Source: Candidatus Iainarchaeum sp. (GTDB lineage: Archaea > Iainarchaeota > Iainarchaeia > Iainarchaeales > JAXPJC01). From it: 64,000 nt of DNA. Both the position numbers and the translations under genes were made by a program. The stretch covers positions 90,747 to 154,746 of the forward strand of contig JACPJC010000006.1 of assembly GCA_016187745.1 (NCBI GenBank). The letters run 5' to 3'. The notes beneath the pieces were generated by a model, which saw nothing but the letters and a program-made list of their open reading frames with translations, was not told the DNA's origin and did no database searches. This document shows, in pieces, positions 35,101 to 42,354 of the stretch (the first letter of the stretch is position 1; each line of letters starts with the position of its first letter).

Positions 35101-37551
35101 ACTGATGCAAACACCGTGAGCGTAAGCATCACTTCAGGCCCGATAAGCTTCTGCCCGGGGACAAAAAGCTGGACAACGCAGGCTGATTTCAATTCAGGAA
35201 GCGATGTAAATGCTGACACTTATTCAGATCCCGGAAGCATAATTTTAACAAAAAGCGGGGAAATAGCGCCTGATGCAAACACAAAGCTGCTTATGCATTT
35301 TAATGCAAATCCGCAAACGCATTTGGGAACGGAAATGGATTCTTCAGGAAACGGAAATAATGGAACGGTTTATACAAATGAGGGCGCAACAAACAAGGCA
35401 GTTGCAGGAAAATTCGGAAGCGCTTTGGGCTTTGATGGCATTGATGACCGCGTATCCGTCCCGGACAGCGATTACTGGAATCTGGGTTTATATTTCACTA
35501 TTGGCATGTGGGTTAAATTCCAGAGCGGAACAATAGACAATGAGCATTATTTGCTGGGCTATAATTACGGGAGCAATAACAGGAATTTCTGGGTGGCATA
35601 CCAGGGGCAGCTTTCGCCGGATCAGCTGCATTTTAATTTTGCCACTGACGGCTCAGGCGGCCACTTCGGGGGCATGAGCGTTGCATGGACGCCTAATGCA
35701 GGGCAGTGGTATAATATTGCAATTGTGAGAAATAGTGCTGATTTGAAGATGTTTATAGATGGCATGCAGATCGGCTCCACTTACAATATCGGCGCAACGA
35801 GCATGTGGGCCGGCTCAACAGCAGGCATAGAAATCGGTTCGGGGCACAATTCCCGCCATAGCGGCGAAATGGATGAAGTTGCAGTCTGGAACCGCGCGCT
35901 TTCTCCAAGCGAAGTCCTTGCGCTTTATCAGAGCGGCTCGGCATACCGCCCTTCAGGCACATGGAACGGAGTATTTGATTCAAATTCAATTGCAAGCGGC
36001 TGGAACACAATAAATTGGGGCGAGGATTTGAATTACGGCGCTGAACTTGCAGGGGATTCCAATACAAAACTGCTTTTGCATCTGAATGAGGGTTCTGGAA
36101 CAACTGCAAATGATTCAAGCGGCAATGGGAACAATGGGGCATTGTTTAACGGCCCTATCTGGACTTCTTCAGGAAAGTTCAGGAATGCGCTGCAGTTTGA
36201 TGGAACTGATGATTATGTGAAATTCTCGGCAGCAAATATGCCTACAGGGGAAAGAACAGTTGAATTGTGGTTCTATAACACAGACACAACAGCGGTGGGG
36301 GCAAGGCAGATATTCGGATATGGGGGGAACAGCAACAGCCCCGCATATTCTTCATTTTTGATTTACTCCTCCGCAGATAAGAAGGGAATTACTGCCCATA
36401 TGCATTATCCCGGGGGCGGGATCCTGAATTATGCAGGAACTTCGCCGATGACCAATGCCTGGTATTACTTGGTGCTCACAACTGACGTGAGCGGAAGCAG
36501 GCTTTACATAAATGGAAGGCTGGTTGATTACAATGCAGTAACCCCTTCAACATATGTTTCGGGCAAAGATGGATTTGTGGGTGCAATGCCTTCAGGCAGC
36601 GGCACTGGAACCTATGTTGACCCGAATTATCCCTATTGGAAGGGGAATATAGATGAAGTTGCAGTTTACAACGCAGCGCTGGACGCAAATAAGATACTTG
36701 AGCATTACAGGAAGGGCGCCGCAAATATAAGATTGAGGACAAGAACTGCCGCATCGCAGCTGGCATTGAGCAGCGCGGAATGGAGCAATGAGAATGAGAT
36801 TGATGCGAATTCTGACATCAATGGATTGTGGCACTTCAATGAAGGAAGCGGCAGCATTGCAAGCGACTCAAGCGGAAATGGGAATAACGGAACATTGATG
36901 AATGGAGTGGCATGGGCTTCTTCTGGAAAGTTTAAGAATGCGCTGCAGTTTGATGGGGTTAATGATTATGTTAACATAATTAAATCTGATGAGTTTCATT
37001 TAGGAGCGGGTAGTTTTGCTGTTACAGCATGGGTTAACTTTGCGGGGTTAGCCGGAAATCAGAATATTCTTGCGTTTTATACCATTGCCAATCAGGCTTT
37101 GCAATTTGCTTGGAGTACAAACGTTTTAACTGTTTGGGGCGAAACAAGCACTGTTTTAAGCACATCAGGATTTTCCCCAACTCTTAACAGATGGTATCAC
37201 GTTGCATTTGTAAGAAACGGGAATGCCTGGAATATTTATGTTGATGGCACGTCATATGCCAGTGCAACTGATGCGAGAACTTTAAATTATCCGAAGGATA
37301 ATATTGGGATAGGCGTTCTGCCTACGTCCTTGCAATATTTCAACGGCAAGATAGATGAACTTGCAATTTGGAACAGGGGATTAAGCGCAGGCGAAGTGCT
37401 CGGGCTTTACAAGAGAGGCAAATATTACACGGCAGGCCCGAGCGCAATAACAAGCGATGCCAACAGGTTCATTGAGGTGCAGGCGCTCCTGGAAACTGAA
37501 AATTCCTCTTACACGCCGGTGCTGCAGGATTTGAACATAAGCTGCTCTTAG
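32104..37551 (+). CDS. Giant pilin-signal surface protein with five LamG domains and a split PKD domain
   Basis: A 1815-residue protein. Residues ~5-40 form a class-III (type IV pilin-like) signal: KGQAALEYLMTYSWALVAIA. A Cys motif region is near 290-335. Five LamG/concanavalin-like domains lie at about 410-630, 760-970, 1055-1275, 1320-1535 and 1570-1770, each opening with a LxHxNE or LxxFDE strand, then SSGKFGNALxFDG and ending IDEVAIWNRALxxxE. A PKD domain starts at ~707 (SYDPDGNIVNYAWNFGDGN) and resumes at ~972, after LamG 2 (YNLAGDYNVVLTVTD). TTTTAATATA at 32072-32081 is 27 bases before the ATG. LamG domains bind glycans, so a role in adhesion to host or matrix is likely. Confidence 0.87.
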   Translation: MPRTEKGQAALEYLMTYSWALVAIAIVIGVLIFMGILKAPSAGTCTGLEKLAYEDHTIDSNGNFILYLKNGAGMQIAINSISPGEDFSGNCSASSAIINATKDFNIVCINTGISAGQTYNGKITIEYMRRNAKHTESAACSGTAPLSGIFLVAPAPQIIEGFFNGSGNNVDLNNPDEMTLGGGGGSYAFFGSYTSDVFDANSTMDWTASISWDENAPAGTDINLQTRTSDNNVAFSAWSGYYTNPSGEAITSPNGRFIQYKANLSTTNPALTPRLLEVRMHGNPLAQSCGNLKREGSEQCDTNDLAGSNCVLLGYSSGALACKADCTFDTNGCVGATTTMLCPGSKTWTSQSDWQSGALANIDATSSPGSIKLSQPSTSGTWNIVVDSNAAPTDWNAISWSEDLNYGGELAGDANTKLLLHLNEVSGLTAADASGNGNNGTLTNGATWTSSGKFGNALGFDGINDYIDVSNESLFDFERTSPFTLSAWVKWASGTTQTLLSKQTSAGNAPGWLLIVNANGTLAMWLVNDAGAGWNLIHVDSVSSIGLGTWNHVVMTYDGSSTAAGVKLFINGNQSGTTIVTNTLSASILNNVDVWIGNRQFADIPFNGTIDEAAIWNRALGAGEILEHYKRGALNLRFRTRSAPTQGTLSSASWGGYYTESPSAIASPNNKWIEVQALLENSDANYTNYTPVLNDVSISCAGAQGNQAPFAGLGASAYSANAGSYIAFYGNTSYDPDGNIVNYAWNFGDGNAVASPANYPLGAKTLLRFDEGIDSAAGDASGNNNGGTISGAAWTSSGKFGNALAFDGVDDYVNLPQKITDAEGTISAWIKTGGDVSSAQRIYSQSTGGASSNRVAVTILSGAFRFDAGFAPGGVQLDIGNVQPNTWYHIVWTSDGSTIKGYVNGANQALTVTGGSNSGQWFSGITSNYARIGNMRYDDISGNIQYFNGTIDEVAIYNRALGAGEILALYQGGPAVVYHKYNLAGDYNVVLTVTDNNGATDANTVSVSITSGPISFCPGTKSWTTQADFNSGSDVNADTYSDPGSIILTKSGEIAPDANTKLLMHFNANPQTHLGTEMDSSGNGNNGTVYTNEGATNKAVAGKFGSALGFDGIDDRVSVPDSDYWNLGLYFTIGMWVKFQSGTIDNEHYLLGYNYGSNNRNFWVAYQGQLSPDQLHFNFATDGSGGHFGGMSVAWTPNAGQWYNIAIVRNSADLKMFIDGMQIGSTYNIGATSMWAGSTAGIEIGSGHNSRHSGEMDEVAVWNRALSPSEVLALYQSGSAYRPSGTWNGVFDSNSIASGWNTINWGEDLNYGAELAGDSNTKLLLHLNEGSGTTANDSSGNGNNGALFNGPIWTSSGKFRNALQFDGTDDYVKFSAANMPTGERTVELWFYNTDTTAVGARQIFGYGGNSNSPAYSSFLIYSSADKKGITAHMHYPGGGILNYAGTSPMTNAWYYLVLTTDVSGSRLYINGRLVDYNAVTPSTYVSGKDGFVGAMPSGSGTGTYVDPNYPYWKGNIDEVAVYNAALDANKILEHYRKGAANIRLRTRTAASQLALSSAEWSNENEIDANSDINGLWHFNEGSGSIASDSSGNGNNGTLMNGVAWASSGKFKNALQFDGVNDYVNIIKSDEFHLGAGSFAVTAWVNFAGLAGNQNILAFYTIANQALQFAWSTNVLTVWGETSTVLSTSGFSPTLNRWYHVAFVRNGNAWNIYVDGTSYASATDARTLNYPKDNIGIGVLPTSLQYFNGKIDELAIWNRGLSAGEVLGLYKRGKYYTAGPSAITSDANRFIEVQALLETENSSYTPVLQDLNISCS

Positions 37552-38909
37552 GTTTTTTCTACGGCGCGTATTGCAATGGCCTTATTGCGCTTCCCATAGA
37601 AGTCAATATTCAAGTAGATTTCCTCCCCGGTTGAATGCCCCGGAACTGCAAACAGGGGCAAATAATTCGCATCAATTGTGTAGGAAGCGTTTGTGTCTGG
37701 CATTGTAAGAGTGTTGATGTTTGATTTTCCCGTTTGGTAAGTGTTTGAAGAAATGTGCTTTTGCCCAAATAATGTTTTAAGCGAAGTGTTAATTGCAGAG
37801 GTTTGCCCAGTGCCTGTGTTCAGGTCAATATTAAGGCTTGCGGAAGGCTCCTTCAATTCAATGCCGCTTATGCTTATTCCAAGCGCCGAGATTTCATTTA
37901 TTATTTCCGCCTTGAGGCTTGCGAATGGCTGCGCCTCATTGAAATCTATTGCCGCATATAAGTGATTTTCATCAACAGGCACGAAGAAGAAGTTTGTAAT
38001 TCCTGCAATTGAGGAAAACGCAGAATTCAAATCGCCCTGCTTTGAGGCCGCGTTCGCATCGGATATGTTGAGGCTTATTCTCTTCATGCCTGGGAAAATC
38101 TCAACATCCGCATTTTCAATCCCATCAATTGCAAGAAGTTCGGCCTCAAGGCCGTTTCCATCCGGGAGATATGAATAATTCACATCGCCGTAAATTACAA
38201 TCCTTTTGTCAAGTTCAGAAAGCGCATAAATTCCTTCCAGGGAAAGCGGAACAGCCTCCGCTGTGAGATTCTTTGATTCAAATGCCAGTATGTCAATAAG
38301 CGCTTCCCCCGAGAGCGTGACGTTAAGAACTGCCTTCAGCGCATCGCCCTTTCTGCCTTCTACAGATAAATAGGCATTTGAAAACTGCCTTTCAAGACTG
38401 TGGGTTTTTGTTATATTGAGGTCCGCATTGCTCAATTCAATTTCATTCGGAAGCGCCACAAGGCCAAGGGCCGCTGCCTCAATCGCATGGAGAGTTCCTT
38501 CAGCGGATTCTGAAATATTTTCTGCAATCTCCCCTGCGGAGTATTTGGAATTGTCATATGTTGCTTCCGCAGAATAGGCAAGGGAGAATCCGCTTCCCTG
38601 CTCAGGATTGCCGTATTTTGACCAGTTTATCCCGGTTATGCCGTTCGCATCCCGCACTTTTGCATCAATCTTGTCAATGTCCACTTCATTTGTTTTTCCT
38701 GAGAATGCGATTGTGGGGAAGATTTCAACAATGTTCGCGTCAATTTCACCTGCTGATTTGTACTGCAGGGGGCTTGGGGGAGTTACTGGCGGAGGCTCAT
38801 TCCCATTCTGCTGCCCCTGCACATAGAACTCCCACACAAATGCGATGGTGCTCGCAATCATTATGAAAATTATGAAATAAGCGAAAAGCCTTGTTGCGTT
38901 CATTTTCAT
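37548..38909 (-). CDS. Membrane-anchored extracytoplasmic protein, unknown function
   Basis: A 453-residue protein with one N-terminal membrane segment (residues ~8-27, FAYFIIFIMIASTIAFVWEF) and a Pro-rich linker (PPPVTPPSPL). The rest is a mixed alpha/beta extracytoplasmic part, with several Asn-Ser/Thr sequons that could be glycosylated. No family was recognised. Its stop overlaps the stop of the giant LamG gene by 3-4 bases, tail to tail. The start is ATG 38909, about 30 bases from a TTTTAAAATTTAT box on the minus strand. Confidence 0.72.
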   Translation of the reverse strand: MKMNATRLFAYFIIFIMIASTIAFVWEFYVQGQQNGNEPPPVTPPSPLQYKSAGEIDANIVEIFPTIAFSGKTNEVDIDKIDAKVRDANGITGINWSKYGNPEQGSGFSLAYSAEATYDNSKYSAGEIAENISESAEGTLHAIEAAALGLVALPNEIELSNADLNITKTHSLERQFSNAYLSVEGRKGDALKAVLNVTLSGEALIDILAFESKNLTAEAVPLSLEGIYALSELDKRIVIYGDVNYSYLPDGNGLEAELLAIDGIENADVEIFPGMKRISLNISDANAASKQGDLNSAFSSIAGITNFFFVPVDENHLYAAIDFNEAQPFASLKAEIINEISALGISISGIELKEPSASLNIDLNTGTGQTSAINTSLKTLFGQKHISSNTYQTGKSNINTLTMPDTNASYTIDANYLPLFAVPGHSTGEEIYLNIDFYGKRNKAIAIRAVEKT

Positions 38910-38978
38910 CAATAGGAACTAATAATAATAAATTTTAAAATACCTCACAATTGGCAAATCCTGCATTTTTTGTTTTGC

Positions 38979-39803
38979 TCATTTCTGAATTGCCTTGTTT
39001 GCTATAATAAGCAGGGCATTTGAAAGCTTGCTGAATTCTTCCTTTAATATCAGGTTCGTGCTGTCAAGCTTGCCTGAAACATTATCCATCTTATTTGAGA
39101 GATCTTCCTTTAATATTCTGTTTGTGTCATCCAGTTTGCCTGAAACGCTGTCCATCTTATTTGAGAGATCTTCCTTTAATATTCTGTTTGTGTCATCCAG
39201 TTTGCCTGAAACATCATCCATCTTATTTGACAAATCTTCCCTTAATATGCGGTTTGTGCTGTCGAGCTTGCCTGAAACGCTGTCCATTTTCTTCGACAGG
39301 TCTTCCCTTAATATCTGGTTTGTGCCATCCAGCTTGCTTGAGACATTGTCCATCTTCTTTGCAAGCTTTCCTGAAAAACCGTCCATCTTATTTGACAGGC
39401 TGCCATATTTTACATCCAGCTTGCCGAAGTTCCCGTTTGTTTCTTTTCTGAAGCTATGCATCTCATCATACATTTTGTGCATATACAATGCCGCCTCATC
39501 AGCCCTCTCAGCCATTTCCCGGGTTGGCTTCCCCCTATTAATTGTAAATCTTTTAAATGTGATTTTTGTTGCAATGCTCCTCTGTTTGATATTTTCTACA
39601 TTAATTGGCCAGTTTCTGATTTTGATTTTATCAATAAATTTCTTGATTCTTGCTTTATCCCCCTGGACAACTATTTTTACGCTTTCATCAGGAAGATTCT
39701 CCGCATAGCCTTTTATGCCCAGCTCAAAGGCAGCCTGGCTCACAATGTTCCTATAGCCGACTCTCTGGACATTGCCTGTTACAATCAATTCTAGAGCGCC
39801 CAT
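38979..39803 (-). CDS. Acylphosphatase domain fused to 22-residue coiled-coil repeats
   Basis: A 274-residue fusion. Residues 1-95 match acylphosphatase: GNVQRVGYRNIV supplies the catalytic Arg (residue 18), and GYAENLPDESVKI the Asn (residue 36), with the usual 18-residue spacing. From ~100 to the end there are about five or six tandem 22-residue units of the pattern xKMDxVSGKLDxTNxILxE. Hydrophobic spacing 3-4-4 indicates an 11-residue (hendecad) coil. Free acylphosphatases are ~95 residues, so the tail is an extra oligomerisation or tether module. TTTAAATAAT lies upstream on the minus strand. A relative lies at 63.3 kb. Confidence 0.82.
   Translation of the reverse strand: MGALELIVTGNVQRVGYRNIVSQAAFELGIKGYAENLPDESVKIVVQGDKARIKKFIDKIKIRNWPINVENIKQRSIATKITFKRFTINRGKPTREMAERADEAALYMHKMYDEMHSFRKETNGNFGKLDVKYGSLSNKMDGFSGKLAKKMDNVSSKLDGTNQILREDLSKKMDSVSGKLDSTNRILREDLSNKMDDVSGKLDDTNRILKEDLSNKMDSVSGKLDDTNRILKEDLSNKMDNVSGKLDSTNLILKEEFSKLSNALLIIANKAIQK
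39045..39375. repeat. Tandem 66-base coding repeat
   Basis: About five copies of a 66-base unit lie in the acylphosphatase-fusion gene. Two adjacent copies, beginning near 39096 and 39162, are nearly identical over ~50 bases, while the outer copies have diverged. The period equals 22 codons, so copy-number change would keep the frame. This suggests recent duplication by slippage or unequal exchange. Confidence 0.75.
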
Positions 39804-39869
39804 GGCATTATTTAATAGCCCAAATCATTATTTAAACCTATCTGTTTTTTACGACATAAGACGAATATA

Positions 39870-39903
39870 GCAGGTGTGGTCCTGCATCCCCCGCTTCAAC
39901 GGG
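39870..39903. other. Two small hairpins in the gap before the FKBP gene
   Basis: GCAGG/CCTGC pairs at 39870-39885 with loop TGTGGT, and CCCG/CGGG pairs at 39890-39903 with loop CTTCAA, followed by a T-run at 39908-39912. It lies in a ~185-base intergenic gap between divergent genes. It could be a short structured RNA, a leader or a terminator-like element. It is not a tRNA. Confidence 0.3.
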
Positions 39904-39931
39904 ACTGTTTTTAAATTCTTGTTATTTAAAT

Positions 39932-39954
39932 TAATTAGTGGGAATCACTAATTA
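39932..39954 (+). promoter_or_regulatory. 9-base inverted repeat upstream of the FKBP gene
   Basis: TAATTAGTG and CACTAATTA form perfect 9-base arms around GGAAT. The likely TATA box TTATTTAAATT lies at about 39922-39932, so the dyad overlaps or follows the promoter 35-60 bases before ATG 39990. It may be an operator or a leader hairpin. Confidence 0.4.
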
Positions 39955-39989
39955 GCTTTTCCTGATTTTGATGAATTGATGGTGTTTCA

Positions 39990-40736
39990 ATGAAAAAAGG
40001 TTCAGTGGCAATAATAAGCTTTACGGGGAAGGATCTGGCTTCCGGAAAGGTATTTGACACAACAAGCGCAGAGGAGGCGAAGGCTTCCGGCGCATTTGAT
40101 GCCAATGGAATTTACAGGCCGATTCCCATAATTGTAGGCGCGGGGGACGTAATAAAGGGGATTGATGATGCGCTTCTTGGAATGAATCCGGGAGAGCAGA
40201 AAACAATTACGCTACAGCCGAAGGACGCTTTCGGGGAGAGGAATCCCGAGCTTGTTGCGCTTGTTCCATTGCAGGAATTCAGGAACCGCAATATGAATCC
40301 CTATCCGGGCATGGTTGTGGAAGTGGATGGAAGGCAGGGAAGGGTGCAGAGCGCCTCCGGGGGAAGGGTAAGGGTTGATTTCAATCCCGAGCTTGCAGGG
40401 AGGGCGATAGAGTATAAGCTGAATGTGGAAAAGGAAATTGCGGAGAAGAAGGAGCAATTGCAGGCGCTTTTCGGGAAGTATTTCGCGTTCCTTGATGCGA
40501 AAAGCGTGAAGATAGAGCTTAATGGCGCGAGCGCGCAGATAACAATCCCGGGAGCGCAGGTAAATGAAAGCACTATTGGAAAAATAGCAATAAACAAGAT
40601 CCTCTTCACAAAGGCGGTCCTCGGGAGCCTTGAGGGCTTTTCGGAAATAAACTTCGTGGAACAATTCAACAATAAAAAAACTGCTGATGAACAAAAGCCG
40701 GCCAAGAGAGAGAAAACTGCTAAAACCCCTTCTTGA
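39990..40736 (+). CDS. FKBP-type peptidyl-prolyl isomerase (long archaeal form)
   Basis: A 248-residue prolyl isomerase/chaperone. The FKBP core spans ~1-155 with the IF (insert-in-flap) chaperone domain: VAIISFTGKDLASGKVFDTT, PIIVGAGDVIKGIDDALLGM, PGEQKTITLQPKDAFGERN, and after the insert RAIEYKLNVEKEIAEKKEQL. The C-terminal ~90 residues are the extra domain typical of long archaeal FKBPs, ending in a Lys-rich tail. No signal peptide, so it is cytoplasmic. GGTG lies 7-8 bases before the ATG. The 5' region carries a 9-base dyad. Confidence 0.92.
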   Translation: MKKGSVAIISFTGKDLASGKVFDTTSAEEAKASGAFDANGIYRPIPIIVGAGDVIKGIDDALLGMNPGEQKTITLQPKDAFGERNPELVALVPLQEFRNRNMNPYPGMVVEVDGRQGRVQSASGGRVRVDFNPELAGRAIEYKLNVEKEIAEKKEQLQALFGKYFAFLDAKSVKIELNGASAQITIPGAQVNESTIGKIAINKILFTKAVLGSLEGFSEINFVEQFNNKKTADEQKPAKREKTAKTPS

Positions 40737-40749
40737 GTGGCATGCCCAA

Positions 40750-41490
40750 TCAGCCCATTACTTTCATATCATAGAAATAGAATTTATTCCCTTCATACCT
40801 TACAAATCTTATCTCGGCACGCCCGATATAGCCGAGTTTAAGTCTGTTCAGGAGATATTCAATCATTTTGTATGCCTTACGATTGCTAATTTTACTGTTG
40901 ATAAATTGTGCATCTTTCCGGCTAAATTTGCCTTTTTCCAGAATGATTCTGTTTTTTATTTTTGTATTTGCTAGAAAAATATCAAAAACATCTGTATCGC
41001 TTGGCATTGTTGTTTTATAAGCCTCTTCACGATAAACTACCTCGCCTGCACCCTGGCCCAATCTTGTTAAAATTATTCCCCCATGGCCTTTTATCGCCTT
41101 TCTCAGCCCGACCTTTTGCACTATAAAAGGGCCTGGGGGCTTTGAAATAAAACCCTGTATTGATTCTGCAATATTAGCCATGTGTGCTTTGGTGAGGGGC
41201 TTCATGATGAATTCCTTTCGGTAACCTGAAGTTCTTACAATTATTCTCCTGGCGTCCGCAAACTCCCCAACATTAATTATGCTACTGGCCTTGTACAGTT
41301 TAGCCTGCTCAAAGGGAATCCCAAACGCATTGCATATCTTCTGGAGCTCCAATGTTCCGGGGATTTTTGAGAAGGCTGGAAATTTACCCGCAGGCAGGCC
41401 TGGCGGTTTTTCCTTCACTGCCGCCTGCTTCCTTCTGCGCCATAACATTTCTGTTGCCTTTCTAAACGGCATGAACAATATGCTGCTCAT
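40750..41490 (-). CDS. Hypothetical protein of AT-rich codon use
   Basis: A 246-residue soluble protein with no family recognised. The N-terminus is very basic (MLWRRRKQAAVKEK); the rest is mixed alpha/beta, ending in FVRYEGNKFYFYDMKVMG. TTTATAAAG at about 41556-41564 is a TATA box on the minus strand. The first ATG in frame is 41490; a TTG at 41553 would extend it. Codons favour A/T third positions more than the ribosomal and polymerase genes. It ends 13 bases from the convergent FKBP gene. Confidence 0.58.
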   Translation of the reverse strand: MSSILFMPFRKATEMLWRRRKQAAVKEKPPGLPAGKFPAFSKIPGTLELQKICNAFGIPFEQAKLYKASSIINVGEFADARRIIVRTSGYRKEFIMKPLTKAHMANIAESIQGFISKPPGPFIVQKVGLRKAIKGHGGIILTRLGQGAGEVVYREEAYKTTMPSDTDVFDIFLANTKIKNRIILEKGKFSRKDAQFINSKISNRKAYKMIEYLLNRLKLGYIGRAEIRFVRYEGNKFYFYDMKVMG

Positions 41491-41630
41491 GTGGTTAAAA
41501 TATCTGCCGAATTTGTGCTTGCAAACTATATGCGCAAAATGCCCAAAAAACAAGCTTTATAAATATTTGTTATAAGGATTATTTCAGAAGATAGGCTTCT
41601 GGTTTTGATTTGTTTTATCGGGTGTATTGG

Positions 41631-42254
41631 ATGGACCAAGAGAAACTGAAAACAGGCACTACCACTGTAGGCGTTAAGGCAACTGATGCGACAGTGCTTG
41701 CGGCAGACATGAAGGCGACAATGGGGAATATTGCCGCGGAGCTTACCGCAACAAAACTGTTCAGGATAAATGACAATATAGCGCTTGCAATTGCCGGCTC
41801 GCAGGGGGACTGCCAGACAATCATAAGGTTCCTTAAAAGCCAGGCAAAGTTGTATGAGATGGAAAGGGAAACGCCGCTTTCAACAAAGGCCGCAATAACT
41901 TTCCTCGCGAACATCCTGAATGCAAACCGCTATTATCCATATCTTTCATACTTCATAATGGGCGGCTTCAACAAGGAGGCTGAGCTCTACACTACAGACA
42001 TGGTCGGGGGATTCAGCGAGGTTGAGAAATTCACTTCCGTAGGCTCGGGATTTGAGCTTGCTTATGGGGTATTGGAGCAGAACTACAGGGACAACATGGA
42101 CCAGGATGCGGCAATAAGGCTTGCGGTAAGTGCGGTGAAGGTTGCAAAGAAGCGCGACATTTACACAGGCGGGGAAGGAATAAAGGTATTTGTCATTGAT
42201 GCGAAGGGCGCAAGGGAACTGAGCGAAAAGGAAGTGGAGAAGTATTCCCAGTAG
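41631..42254 (+). CDS. psmB: Proteasome subunit beta
   Basis: A 207-residue precursor of the 20S proteasome catalytic subunit. A 9-residue propeptide (MDQEKLKTG) ends before TTTVGVKATD, so the active Thr would be residue 10. ADMKATMGN supplies the Asp and TATKLFRI the Lys of the active site. GSGFELAYGVLE and YTGGEGIKVFVID are typical of the C-terminal half. ATG 41631 is chosen over an in-frame ATG at 41610, because it leaves the normal short propeptide. The alpha subunit is not in the window. Confidence 0.94.
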   Translation: MDQEKLKTGTTTVGVKATDATVLAADMKATMGNIAAELTATKLFRINDNIALAIAGSQGDCQTIIRFLKSQAKLYEMERETPLSTKAAITFLANILNANRYYPYLSYFIMGGFNKEAELYTTDMVGGFSEVEKFTSVGSGFELAYGVLEQNYRDNMDQDAAIRLAVSAVKVAKKRDIYTGGEGIKVFVIDAKGARELSEKEVEKYSQ

Positions 42255-42312
42255 TTTTTCCATTTAATTCTAGGATTTATATAATTTGACGGCTCATAGT
42301 TTGCCTTTTGTT

Positions 42313-42354
42313 ATGGACTTTGGTTTGGAGTTATTCATATGGACAATGCGGTAA
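42313..42354 (+). promoter_or_regulatory. Short upstream ORF overlapping the aCPSF1 start
   Basis: TTTATATAA at 42276-42284 predicts transcription starting near 42305. The first ATG downstream (42313) opens a 13-codon frame, MDFGLELFIWTMR, that stops at TAA 42352-42354. It overlaps the aCPSF1 start codon at 42339 in another frame. The GGAG at 42327-42330, 8 bases before ATG 42339, lies inside the short ORF. This may affect aCPSF1 translation. Confidence 0.32.

Noticed and set aside
32104..37551. Five LamG copies as a sequencing or assembly duplication
   Set aside because: The copies differ clearly in sequence and in the spacer regions between them, so they are real diverged domains.
39835..39989. 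tRNA or CRISPR repeat in the gap before FKBP
   Set aside because: The stems are too short for a cloverleaf, no T-loop consensus is present, and the sequence does not repeat.
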